Source: Zobellella iuensis
Lineage (GTDB): Bacteria; Pseudomonadota; Gammaproteobacteria; Enterobacterales; Aeromonadaceae
Length of the DNA stretch: 64,000 nt
Direction of reading: 5' to 3'
Assembly: GCF_016746085.1 (NCBI RefSeq)
Contig: NZ_JAERTZ010000015.1
Coordinates: 1 to 64,000, forward strand
Positions 9,522 through 17,089 of this stretch are shown one piece after another. The translations under genes and the position numbers were made by a program. The notes beneath the pieces were generated by a model. It ran no database searches and was not told where the DNA came from. It saw nothing but the letters and a program-made list of their open reading frames with translations. Each line of letters opens with the position of its first letter. Positions within the stretch are counted from its first letter, which is position 1.

Positions 9522-10496
9522 TCACATGCGACCTTTATTAACGACCAACGCATCAATAATACTATCTCTAATATTATGTATTCCCAGCTGCTCAACCCAA
9601 GCCCACTGGCCATTTGGATTTAACTCCAGAAAATAATAAGCGCCATCCTTCCCAAGGACCAGATCAATAGCCGAGTACCTTAAATTGAACTTCTCAGTCA
9701 TTTCCAAACACAAACTTACAATTTTTTGTGGCAAATTAATTTTATACTGCTTCAACGGTATTTTGTAACAATCAGATAGTCGCCAATCGGTCTTTGTTTC
9801 TTCATGGTCTTGAGATTCAATTGCCGTAGCAAAGACATCGCTACCGACAACTATAACCCTTATGTCATACTCTTTTTCTATATGATTTTGAAAAATCATT
9901 GGTATAGTAGCGTAGCACTTAATGCTAGCCAATGACGCTTCATCTATCTTCTGAGTTGCCGCAACTCGCGCTTTATACCCATCAAAATCAAATCCATGCT
10001 TAACTGCTTTTGCAATTATTTTGCCTGAATGTGCTTGGTAGAATTTTTTAATGCTTTCGTAGTTGGCTCCCACATAGGTATCAGGAACCTTAAAACCAAT
10101 GGAATTGGCTATAGTGAGCTGCTCTGGCTTGTTACTAGCCAGCAAAAGTCTGCGCGGTGCATTTAGCCAAATACTATCGTCTATTGCTCGCCATATAGAC
10201 TTTAGTGTCTCTCCTACCTCTCTCTTCGCAAACTCCTTATCACCATCAGCTATATTTAAATCAGGTATTTTAGGTTGCCGGATATAAGCTCCTGTAAAAC
10301 ATTCCACCGGCAGTGATTCTTGACCATCTTTTCTTATCTCTACATGAGTCGCACTTTCCTTTATTGAAAAGCATACATCCCACGACAATAGATAGTCTTC
10401 GGTATTTATTCTTAAAAATGGAATACCTCTCTCATGCAGGCGAACAATCAAGTAATCAGTGGCAAGGTCAGTTTTATTCGATACGATTAATAGCAA
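9522..10496 (-). CDS. ATP-grasp peptide ligase, graspetide (MvdD/microviridin-ligase) type
   Basis: A 324-residue ATP-grasp enzyme that resembles the ribosomal-peptide maturases which join Ser/Thr or Lys side chains to Asp/Glu side chains (omega-ester or omega-amide macrocycles). An N-terminal pre-ATP-grasp domain covers about 1-110. It is followed by the lysine-bearing strand KIIAKAVKHGF, the segment FQNHIEKEYDIRVIVVG and the metal-binding end AIDLVLGKDGAYYFLELN with NPNGQWAWVEQLG, a characteristic string of this ligase family. It overlaps the upstream precursor gene by 10 bases and abuts the membrane protein gene, so the peptides next door are its presumed substrates. Ester versus amide linkage cannot be predicted here. 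Confidence 0.88.
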   Translation of the reverse strand: MLLIVSNKTDLATDYLIVRLHERGIPFLRINTEDYLLSWDVCFSIKESATHVEIRKDGQESLPVECFTGAYIRQPKIPDLNIADGDKEFAKREVGETLKSIWRAIDDSIWLNAPRRLLLASNKPEQLTIANSIGFKVPDTYVGANYESIKKFYQAHSGKIIAKAVKHGFDFDGYKARVAATQKIDEASLASIKCYATIPMIFQNHIEKEYDIRVIVVGSDVFATAIESQDHEETKTDWRLSDCYKIPLKQYKINLPQKIVSLCLEMTEKFNLRYSAIDLVLGKDGAYYFLELNPNGQWAWVEQLGIHNIRDSIIDALVVNKGRM

Positions 10497-10711
10497 CTTT
10501 CTGCCTCTCTGTCAGGATCATCGTCGCCTGGGGCGGCAAATGTCTTAGATTGAGTAGTCAAGCTGCCACTTAGTAGCACTGCTGGAATATCTTTGCCATC
10601 TACAGAATAATAATTAAGATCTAGTTCCTTATCATAAGAACGCCCCATATCCATCTCTGGAAGCAAGGAAACAGATCTTGACAGGAGAAATGATTGATTT
10701 AGGAGACTCAT
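10487..10711 (-). CDS. Graspetide-like precursor peptide B
   Basis: A 74-residue peptide with ATG 10711 preceded by AGGGG. The N-terminal leader (MSLLNQSFLLSRS) shares N-(R/Q)-SFLL with precursor A. The C-terminus carries a core with hydroxyl residues (LTTQSKTF) followed by the acidic string AAPGDDDPDREAESCY. Ser/Thr followed by clustered Asp/Glu is the layout of graspetide cores (compare TxKYPSD in microviridins). The same SKTxAAPGDDDPD motif ends precursor A. Its stop overlaps the start of the ATP-grasp gene, so it is translationally coupled to its presumed modifying enzyme. Confidence 0.85.
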   Translation of the reverse strand: MSLLNQSFLLSRSVSLLPEMDMGRSYDKELDLNYYSVDGKDIPAVLLSGSLTTQSKTFAAPGDDDPDREAESCY

Positions 10712-10728
10712 AAATTTTCCCCTGAATA

Positions 10729-10944
10729 TTAGTACATAAATTCTACATCAGGATCTGGATCATCATCACCGGGTGCCGCCTCGGTTTTCGAGCCGGTAAC
10801 CATTGCAGAAGACATGCATACTGGCGTACTTTTTCCGTTTACAGGAATGGTATTAATATCAGCCTGATTATCATAAAACCAAGATTCATTTTCTACTACG
10901 CTCACGTCATGAGCTTTTTCTAAAAGGAAAGAACGGTTAATCAT
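10729..10944 (-). CDS. Graspetide-like precursor peptide A
   Basis: A 71-residue peptide starting MINRSFLLEKA. The start at 10944 is chosen over longer readings because AGGAG lies seven bases upstream and the N-terminus then aligns with precursor B. Leader and core show the same plan: SFLL near the start, (V/I)(N/D)GK-x-x-P in the middle, and the C-terminal core SAMVTGSKTEAAPGDDDP ending in PDVEFMY. Both precursors end in tyrosine. It lies 17 bases upstream of precursor B and 28 bases after the attC2 R' core, so it is the first gene of the cassette. A promoter is not obvious; transcription may read in from upstream cassettes. Confidence 0.83.
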   Translation of the reverse strand: MINRSFLLEKAHDVSVVENESWFYDNQADINTIPVNGKSTPVCMSSAMVTGSKTEAAPGDDDPDPDVEFMY

Positions 10945-10971
10945 CCTGAATCTCCTGTATCGTTTTTTGAC

Positions 10972-11038
10972 GTTTAACGCCTTGCTCACCGGAAAATAGC
11001 GAGCGCAGCGAGTAATTTTTCCGCGTGCAGCAACTTGT
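10972..11038 (-). other. attC site (attC2), split by the group II intron
   Basis: Joining 10972-11038 to the bases after the intron (TATGC, 12498-12502) rebuilds an attC. On the minus strand it runs GCATAAC (R'') to GTTAAAC (R', 10978-10972). Arms 10982-10996 and 11017-11033 give 15 base pairs with exactly two unpaired bases, 11024 and 11028 (G on the minus strand). Both lie in the arm nearest the upstream gene, as in canonical attC sites. The R'' core includes the stop codon of the AbiJ-like gene. Confidence 0.85.
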
Positions 11039-12497
11039 GTACGCCCGGCATGGGCATGAACTGATGGGGTGAAAGTCCCCTGTAGGAGAACCAACGTCGA
11101 TGGAGAGCTGTGCTGATCATACTGTTCCCTGTGAGTGGTTGATTTCCTTCACTTTCATCCATTGAACGATAACTACTAGCCGAAGGCAAGGGCTCTGCCG
11201 CGAGGCGGGGTCTGAAGGAAGCCCGAGCGCAAAGCTGCGAGCCGCGCCGGGTATCGATGGCATGACCATCGAGGCGTTCCCCGCCTGGGCCAAATCCGGT
11301 CACTGGAAAAGCGTGGTCACCGAACTGGAAACCGGTCGGTATCGGCCGTCTCCGGTACGGCGGGTGGAGATCGACAAACCGGATGGCGGCAAACGCCAAC
11401 TGGGGATCCCCACCGTTATCGACCGCGTGATCCAGCAGGCCATCGCCCAGATCCTCACGCCCATTTTCGATCCCGGCTTCTCGGAGCACAGCTTTGGATT
11501 CCGTCCGGGTCGCAATGGGCAGCAGGCGGTGAAGCAGGTGCAGGGCATCATCAAGGAAGGACGGCGCTTCGCCGTGGATGTTGACCTGTCAAAGTTCTTC
11601 GACCGGGTCAATCACGACCTACTGATGTGCTGTCTTGGCCGCAAGATCCAGGATAAACGTTTACTGGATCTGATTGGCCGCTACCTGCGAGCCGGGGTTG
11701 TCGACAACCAGCGCCATCACGAGAGCCGAGAAGGGGTGCCACAGGGTGGACCACTGTCTCCCCTGCTGGCCAACATCATGCTCGATCCGCTGGACAAAGA
11801 GCTGGAGAAACGCGGCCACCGGTTCGCCCGCTATGCCGACGACTTTACCATTCTGGTGAAGAGTCGGCGTGCCGGCGAGCGGGTGCTGCGCAGCATCGGC
11901 CACTTCCTGCAACACCGTTTGAAACTGGTGGTCAACCCAACCAAAAGCCGTGTCGTTAACACCACTGAAAGCCAGTTCCTGGGGTTTACCTTCCGGGCCG
12001 GACGCATTCAGTGGCACCCAAAAACCCTGCTGAAGTTCAAGCAGCAGGTTCGACGGTTAACGAACCGCAACTGGGGCGTATCGATGCGTTATCGGTTGTT
12101 CAAAGTCAGCCAGTACCTGCGGGGCTGGATAAACTATTTTGGCATCGCCAACTGCTATCAGCTCTGCGTCGATCTGGATAACTGGATCCGGCGTCGGGTA
12201 CGGATGGCGTACTGGCGTCAGTGGCGCAAGCCACGCACCAAGGTACGGCAACTGATGAAACTCGGCGTACGCGTACAGTCGGCAGTGGCGTGTGGCATCA
12301 CCAGCAAAGGCCCATGGCGCAGCTCAAAGACACCGGGAATACAGGAAGCGCTGAACAACGCCTACCTGAAATCCCAGGGTTTATATGCGTTGCGTGATGG
12401 ATGGATCAAGCTTCACCATTCCAAGTGAAACGCCCTGTGCGGACCCGCATGCAGGGTGTTGTGGGGGCTGAGGGTTAGAAACCCTCGGCTACCCGAT
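11039..12497 (+). mobile_element. Group II intron of the class C-attC type, internally deleted
   Basis: The 5' end reads GTACGCCCGGCATGGG, one base from the usual GTGCG opening. The 3' end holds domain V (12429-12464) and domain VI, ending CCCGAT. The boundaries are uncertain by about two bases. It encodes a maturase without an endonuclease domain, as in class C introns, and it is inserted in an attC core in the orientation opposite to the cassette genes, which is known for IIC-attC introns. Only about 220 bases of domain I-like sequence precede the maturase frame, which itself starts late. An internal deletion has therefore probably joined domain I to the maturase gene; the element is about 1.46 kb, shorter than intact relatives. 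Confidence 0.85.
11262..12428 (+). CDS. Group II intron reverse transcriptase/maturase, N-terminally truncated
   Basis: The 388-residue frame covers the RT palm with the catalytic FARYADDFTIL (about residues 193-203), the fingers motif GIPTVIDRVIQQAIA and the maturase X domain (KVSQYLRGWINYF). It ends in the conserved tail NNAYLKSQGLYALRDGW. Relatives have roughly 50-60 more residues before the GIDGMTIEAF motif. Here the frame upstream of ATG 11262 continues as PGIDG and then runs into intron-RNA-like sequence with no start codon of its own, supporting a deletion junction at about 11240-11255. RT catalysis may survive, but mobility is doubtful without the RT-0/N-terminal region. Confidence 0.85.
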   Translation: MTIEAFPAWAKSGHWKSVVTELETGRYRPSPVRRVEIDKPDGGKRQLGIPTVIDRVIQQAIAQILTPIFDPGFSEHSFGFRPGRNGQQAVKQVQGIIKEGRRFAVDVDLSKFFDRVNHDLLMCCLGRKIQDKRLLDLIGRYLRAGVVDNQRHHESREGVPQGGPLSPLLANIMLDPLDKELEKRGHRFARYADDFTILVKSRRAGERVLRSIGHFLQHRLKLVVNPTKSRVVNTTESQFLGFTFRAGRIQWHPKTLLKFKQQVRRLTNRNWGVSMRYRLFKVSQYLRGWINYFGIANCYQLCVDLDNWIRRRVRMAYWRQWRKPRTKVRQLMKLGVRVQSAVACGITSKGPWRSSKTPGIQEALNNAYLKSQGLYALRDGWIKLHHSK

Positions 12498-13447
12498 TAT
12501 GCAAGATTCTTCTCGGCTGTGGTTAAAAATACCAACGTTGACGCTGTCATATGCAGCATATATGCAACCAGATAATCGGGCACGGTTGTTGGGTTTGTTC
12601 CTTGACCGTGGCCGCTTAGCTTGTTTCGGCCAGTTGGGATACTACTTTCCAGCATACTTCGTAATGAACTTAACTGCTGCTGCCAAAAAGATGGGACGAG
12701 ACCATTATCAAAACACACCTGGATTAGCACCTTCGAGGTAGCATTGGGCTGATATGGCCACTTTCGTTTATCACAAATGGCCTTCATGGTGCTTTCAAAT
12801 GATTTTAAACAATCATTTAGCGCCTCTTTATTCTTACCATGCCGATAATGCTCGTACGCACTTAGAAACTCCTGCTGGGCACCTTTATAGTTTTTCTCAT
12901 TGAGCAACCGCAGTGCTGGTTTTACAGTTTCAGAATGGAGCAACTCAGAATCTACTCGAACAATTTCACCTTCAACAAACTGAAACCCTATTCCATGCTC
13001 CTTGAATCTAGCATTTAGTTCATTGATTGCATCATCCACACTTTCGGAGGCATTCCGTTTATTTAAGTATTCATATTTTCGTGTAAGACGATCAATGTAC
13101 CTAAAGCTCAACTCCACGATATCTAGCTGCTTTTCAATATCGTCAACTTGCAGTAGGTAATTGGCTAATTCAGTTAAATACATTCTCCCACGATGCTTTT
13201 CAGCTGTAGGGAGTTGAAACATCCCATATTCTCTACACAGAGTATCTACGATAAATTTGTAAGCCGATTGTACGTTAGGGCCACATCCATATTGGTCATA
13301 ATAATTTTCATCACTACCAAGCGCATCTGACCAAATGTGAACGATCTGCACCCTCAAAGCATCTGGCAAGTCATCGTAGGTATAAACATCAGGGACATCA
13401 CCCCTTAGGGCTTTTTGCCTTTTCGAAAATAGGTCAAAAATTGCCAT
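12497..13447 (-). CDS. AbiJ-like abortive-infection-type protein (STM4504/CBY_0614 family)
   Basis: A 316-residue soluble protein. The start (IFDLFSKRQKALRGDVPD, YTYDDLPDALRVQIVHIW) is the AbiJ_NTD4 domain found in STM4504/CBY_0614-like proteins. The C-terminal half, from about residue 170 (LLNEKNYKGAQQEFLSAYEHYR with KSFESTMKAICDKRKW), resembles the helical Abi C-terminal/HEPN-like region. The family is linked to phage-abortive infection, but the mechanism is not shown. ATG 13447 has AAGGAG upstream and is preferred over 13477. Its stop codon TAA lies within the attC2 core, as is usual for cassette genes. It is AT-rich relative to the flanks. Confidence 0.75.
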   Translation of the reverse strand: MAIFDLFSKRQKALRGDVPDVYTYDDLPDALRVQIVHIWSDALGSDENYYDQYGCGPNVQSAYKFIVDTLCREYGMFQLPTAEKHRGRMYLTELANYLLQVDDIEKQLDIVELSFRYIDRLTRKYEYLNKRNASESVDDAINELNARFKEHGIGFQFVEGEIVRVDSELLHSETVKPALRLLNEKNYKGAQQEFLSAYEHYRHGKNKEALNDCLKSFESTMKAICDKRKWPYQPNATSKVLIQVCFDNGLVPSFWQQQLSSLRSMLESSIPTGRNKLSGHGQGTNPTTVPDYLVAYMLHMTASTLVFLTTAEKNLA

Positions 13448-14023
13448 CAATGCTCCTTCCTGTTGACTGCATAACAATTGTATATTGACCTGGCACGATT
13501 TTACTCATCGGTCCAGTTTTCCTAAGCGATTCTAATGTGTTGATATTAAAAGAAAAGTATAGGTTTTTCGTATCCAGCTTGCTGTAAGAATCGGGACGGC
13601 TCAATAACTCCATCATCAGGCGCATTTACGTGCAAGGCTAAATTATAAGCTTATGATCTAAAATGGGTTTTATAAATCGTGATGGAGAAAACAAGACATC
13701 CGATGAGTGTAATCGAGACAGATACAGTATTTTCTGTCATTAACACTGTATAAGTTGTTAAAATTTTCCACGCTACCGCCCGTCGCTGATCTTGGCATAG
13801 CGCATCCCTGCTTCCCCGTTTGGCTCTTATTGTTAACCGCCAGTGCTGCAAAAGGCAATGCAAAATAGTCCCTTTGCCTTGGGTGGTAGTGGGACTGTGA
13901 TCAGGGAAACAGCCGGCTCCGTATCCGCCCTTGAGAGGCGCACAGGCTGGCACAAACCGGCGCAAGGCTGGGGGAGCAAACAAGGGGCAGAAGGGTGAAG
14001 GTTAAGGTCGCGCTCTCTGCTGC
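13448..14023. other. Right edge of the accessory island, no supported gene
   Basis: A 63-codon frame (13434-13625, minus) and a 110-codon frame (13651-13983, minus) are open, but neither has a ribosome site or recognisable family. GCATAAC at 13469-13475 (minus GTTATGC) is an attC core-like heptamer 22 bases before the AbiJ-like start, just where a cassette boundary would fall, but no hairpin arms flank it. Base composition changes from AT-rich to GC-rich at about 13.8 kb, which probably marks the end of the island. Confidence 0.5.
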
Positions 14024-14482
14024 CTAATCCTTAAAAACCAATGGCGGGCGTCCGGCCCGGCGGCGCAGCCAGCCCACGGCATGGCGCACGGAAGGCATCA
14101 TAAAAATCCGGCGTTCCAGCCGGTACTTGCCCGGAAAGTTCAAAAACACCAGGGCGATCAGTATGGTCAGCAAGCCCTGCCCCGGTAATACCAGCATGGC
14201 GATGCCCATCAGCAGGAGCACCAGGCCCAGCAGATTCTTCAGGATCAGTAGCACCCAGCGGATCACCGGGTGCTGCTCGGCCCAAGGCACCCGGTGGCGG
14301 TACTCGTCGGAAAAGTAATCCGCCGGGATCCGCAGCACCAGCCAGGGGATCACAATCAAGGAGCCGATAAAGCACACCAGGCTGAAAATGCCCAGTGTCC
14401 ATATCAGGGCCGGATTGCTGAACATCTGAATAAAACTATCCACGGGATAACGCTGCTCTTTGAAGTGAAAGCCAATGCTCAA
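14024..14482 (-). CDS. PGPGW-type small transmembrane protein
   Basis: A 152-residue inner-membrane protein with two pairs of hydrophobic segments (about residues 25-50 and 78-118). It carries the family stretch LVLPGQGLLTILIALVFLNF, which corresponds to the PGPGW motif region, and a basic C-terminal tail. The function of the family is not known. The frame opens at a TTG (14482) without a good ribosome site; ATG 14425 (MFSNPALIW) is the alternative start and would remove 19 residues outside the conserved part. Confidence 0.75.
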   Translation of the reverse strand: MSIGFHFKEQRYPVDSFIQMFSNPALIWTLGIFSLVCFIGSLIVIPWLVLRIPADYFSDEYRHRVPWAEQHPVIRWVLLILKNLLGLVLLLMGIAMLVLPGQGLLTILIALVFLNFPGKYRLERRIFMMPSVRHAVGWLRRRAGRPPLVFKD

Positions 14483-14574
14483 GTGATGTAATTATGATGG
14501 AAAAAGGTCATGCCAAACAACGACCTTGCCGGCAGGGCCGATCGGAGCTCCGTAACAAGGTTCATGTCAATGGG

Positions 14575-14625
14575 CTCATCCCGCACCGGTGCCGTGGTTC
14601 GGTCGACTGAAGTCGACCCTACGAC
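14575..14625. repeat. Single copy of the palindromic intergenic repeat
   Basis: GGTCGACTGAAGTCGACC (14601-14618), followed by CTAC and preceded by GGTGCCGTGGTTC, is the same layout as in the block at 96-495, with a variant loop. Confidence 0.75.
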
Positions 14626-14721
14626 ACCCTCTAGTTTACCAATCAGGCAGCGCTATTGCTGTGTAGCCGCTCAGGGGCTGGAACACGATGGCGACCACCG
14701 CCAGCAACGGCGGGCCATGGG

Positions 14722-15048
14722 TCAGATGCCCATGGCCGCCATGGCCCAGCGGGCCGCCAGCCACAGGGCGCCCAGCCACAGCAGGATGATCACGGCCGCC
14801 GCCGTGTAGCTGATGGGCTTGTCGGCGGCCTGCCGGGCGCGGGCGCGGGCGGCCTCGAGCACCGCCGGGGGCGTGAGCCGCACCACCAGGGCCAGGCCCA
14901 GCGGCACCAGCAGCAGATCGTCGAGGTAGCCGAGCACCGGGATGAAGTCCGGGATCAGATCGATGGGGCTCAGCGCATAGGCGGCCACCAGCAGCGCCAG
15001 GGCCCGCACCGCCATTGGCATGCGCGGGTCGCGCGCGGCGAAATACAC
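14722..15048 (-). CDS. YkvA-family (DUF1232) membrane protein
   Basis: A protein of at least 108 residues with the DUF1232 signature [20 protein letters not shown] and two or three hydrophobic helices. The function of the family is unknown. The GTG at 15048 is only the first conventional start. The reading frame continues upstream as QLKAHTLTV, which fits the family's usual N-terminus and would overlap the end of the diguanylate cyclase gene, so the real start is probably a few codons earlier at a non-ATG codon. Confidence 0.8.
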   Translation of the reverse strand: MYFAARDPRMPMAVRALALLVAAYALSPIDLIPDFIPVLGYLDDLLLVPLGLALVVRLTPPAVLEAARARARQAADKPISYTAAAVIILLWLGALWLAARWAMAAMGI

Positions 15049-15065
15049 GGTAAGGGTGTGGGCCT

Positions 15066-16496
15066 TCAGTTGCCCGCTGCCGGCCGGCTGTTGGCCGCCG
15101 CCCCTTTCTTGGTTCTATACATGGCGCCGTCGGCGTGACCCATCAGCTCCAGCTCCGAGTTGCCATGGTCCGGATAGATGGCCATGCCGATGCTGGGGAA
15201 AATATGCAGCGAGGCATCGGCCAGCTCGTAGCGGGCCGCCAGGGCCTGCTCAATTTTGCGGGTGACCGGGGCGACATCTTCGGGTTGCTGAATGTCTTCC
15301 AGCAGCACCACGAATTCATCGCCGCCCAGCCGGGCCACGGTATCCGCCTCCCGCACGCAGGCGGCCAGCCGACGCGCCACTTCCTGCAGCAGCCGGTCGC
15401 CGGCCATGTGGCCATGGGTGTCGTTCACCTGCTTGAACTTGTCGAGATCCAGGTACAACACCGCCAGCCTGGTGTTGGCTCTGTGCGCCTTTTTCAACGC
15501 CGTTTGCAGGTGTTCCAGAAAGAGCGTGCGATTGGGCAGGTCGGTCAGCGGATCGTACCGGGCCATGTGCTCCAGCCGGAGCAGGTTTTTTTTGCGCTCC
15601 ATCGCCGTGGCCACCTGCACCGCTACAAACTGGAGCAGCTCCCTGTCTTGCTCGCTGAAGCAGGCATGTTCGGCCGGCCCCAACACCAGCAGCGCCCCCA
15701 GTATCTTGTGGTTCGACTGGATCGGGGCGGCGAGCCAATGGGCGATGTTCGGGCCTACGGGCGCGTGAAACTGGGATCGCAGCTCGTCGGCGCTCAGCAG
15801 CAGGCTCTGGCCGCGCTCTATCACCCGCTCTTTGAGCACCCGGCTGATCAGGGCGGTCACCTCGGGCGCCATGCCATCGGGATGGGCCCGGTAGGGAAAG
15901 TCCAGTTGCCGGGTGTCGGCGTGGTAAAGGGCAACGGCAAAGTTGCTGGCACAGAGCAGGTCGTCCACCACCTGGTGGATGCGCCGGAACAGCCCGTCCA
16001 AATCGCCCAGAATGTTGGCCGCGTCGGCAATGGCGTAGATGGCCGCCTGCCGGGACTCGGCGCGTTTTCGTTCGGTGATGTCCCGGGCCACGGCCACCCG
16101 GATCTTATCCGACTCCGACCAGCGGGCGGACCACATGATGTGGACGGTGCTGCCGTTCTTGCGCAGGTAGCGATTCTCGAAATGGGGCTTGGGCTGGCCG
16201 GCCATAATGTCGTCCACGGCGTTCAGGGTTCTTTCCCTGTCGCCGGGATGGATGAAGTCGAGCATGTTCCTGCCGATCATTTCGTCGGGCCGGTAACCGA
16301 AAATCTGTTCTCCGGCGGCGCTCACGTACAGAAAATTGCCCTGGGGATCAACCACGCAGATGGCATCCACCAGCAGGTCGGTGAAGTTGTTCAGGGAGAT
16401 ATGGGGCATGATTGTCATCGGGGCCGCGTCACCTCCGGCCGGAGGGGCCTTGGCTGCCCCGCCTGTCTGTCCGGCGGGAAGAGAGCGTTCATCCAT
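15066..16496 (-). CDS. PAS-GAF-GGDEF diguanylate cyclase
   Basis: A soluble 476-residue enzyme that makes cyclic di-GMP from two GTP. Order: a PAS domain (about 35-150, with [19 protein letters not shown]), a GAF domain (about 160-300) and a GGDEF domain (about 310-470) with the active motif [15 protein letters not shown] sits five residues before GGDEF and is an RxxD product-inhibition site, so feedback control is expected. There is no membrane segment, so the PAS and GAF parts sense cytoplasmic signals. ATG 16496 is chosen because AAAGGA precedes it; a start 30 bases upstream lacks one. Confidence 0.92.
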   Translation of the reverse strand: MDERSLPAGQTGGAAKAPPAGGDAAPMTIMPHISLNNFTDLLVDAICVVDPQGNFLYVSAAGEQIFGYRPDEMIGRNMLDFIHPGDRERTLNAVDDIMAGQPKPHFENRYLRKNGSTVHIMWSARWSESDKIRVAVARDITERKRAESRQAAIYAIADAANILGDLDGLFRRIHQVVDDLLCASNFAVALYHADTRQLDFPYRAHPDGMAPEVTALISRVLKERVIERGQSLLLSADELRSQFHAPVGPNIAHWLAAPIQSNHKILGALLVLGPAEHACFSEQDRELLQFVAVQVATAMERKKNLLRLEHMARYDPLTDLPNRTLFLEHLQTALKKAHRANTRLAVLYLDLDKFKQVNDTHGHMAGDRLLQEVARRLAACVREADTVARLGGDEFVVLLEDIQQPEDVAPVTRKIEQALAARYELADASLHIFPSIGMAIYPDHGNSELELMGHADGAMYRTKKGAAANSRPAAGN

Positions 16497-17089
16497 GGTT
16501 ACGTCCTTTGGTGGATGTTGGCACAAGCGCGGCGGCGTCCATTGCCTGGATCGCGCCTGGATACCGCAGTTTGGACCGATTCGAGGCCGGGCACAAGCGG
16601 CGGCGGGGCGTGCCCGGCGCTTTTAGGGTAGGGGTGGTTTCGAACGGATCTTTTCCTCTGTTGTCGCGGATCGGGCCGGCGGTATAACCGCATTCACTCC
16701 CGGTACAGGCCGGTATGAGGGGACAAGGTCCGCCGCTGGTCGAACCAGGTGTCTTCGCTTAATATAACTTTTTAATATAAGCGGCCATTTGCGCTATTCA
16801 AAAATCCTTCCTATACAAATATGTCATGTACAGGGAGAGGCCGTCTTATCGTTCTTCGAATTGCCTGTATTTCCCCCTGATAAAATACAGTTTGCTGTGT
16901 TCACGCTGCCGTCAAAACGGTGTTGCAGGCTGTATTTTAATTCGTTTCCGTCAAGTCGCCGGAAGTAAGCCGTAATCCAACCATGGTGAGTTTTTTCGGA
17001 ATATTCCGGACGAACGGGTTTGGCCCGCGTTTTTGCAGGCCAGGCTCTATCCGTCCAATTCATCCAATAAAAAAGCCGGGAGCTATCTT
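16497..17089. other. Divergent intergenic region, no gene seen
   Basis: About 590 bases separate the cyclase and the amine-oxidase operon. An AT-rich patch at 16758-16785 (AATATAACTTTTTAATATAA) may contain promoter elements. An open 79-codon minus frame (16824-17063) lacks a ribosome site and homology. Confidence 0.5.

Noticed and set aside
10945-11094. Longer start for precursor A (121 residues)
   Set aside because: The extra 50 codons run through attC2 and intron sequence; the AGGAG-preceded ATG at 10944 aligns with precursor B.
13469-13475. A further attC upstream of the AbiJ-like gene
   Set aside because: The GTTATGC core is correctly placed, but I could not find pairing arms within 150 bases, so it is noted only as core-like.
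13434-13625. 63-codon minus frame as a small gene
   Set aside because: No ribosome site, no family, and it overlaps the AbiJ-like start and its ribosome site.
13651-13983. 110-codon minus frame at the island edge
   Set aside because: Composition changes abruptly within it and there is no ribosome site or recognisable domain.
16824-17063. 79-codon minus frame before the amine oxidase gene
   Set aside because: No ribosome site or homology; it lies in the probable promoter region of the operon.
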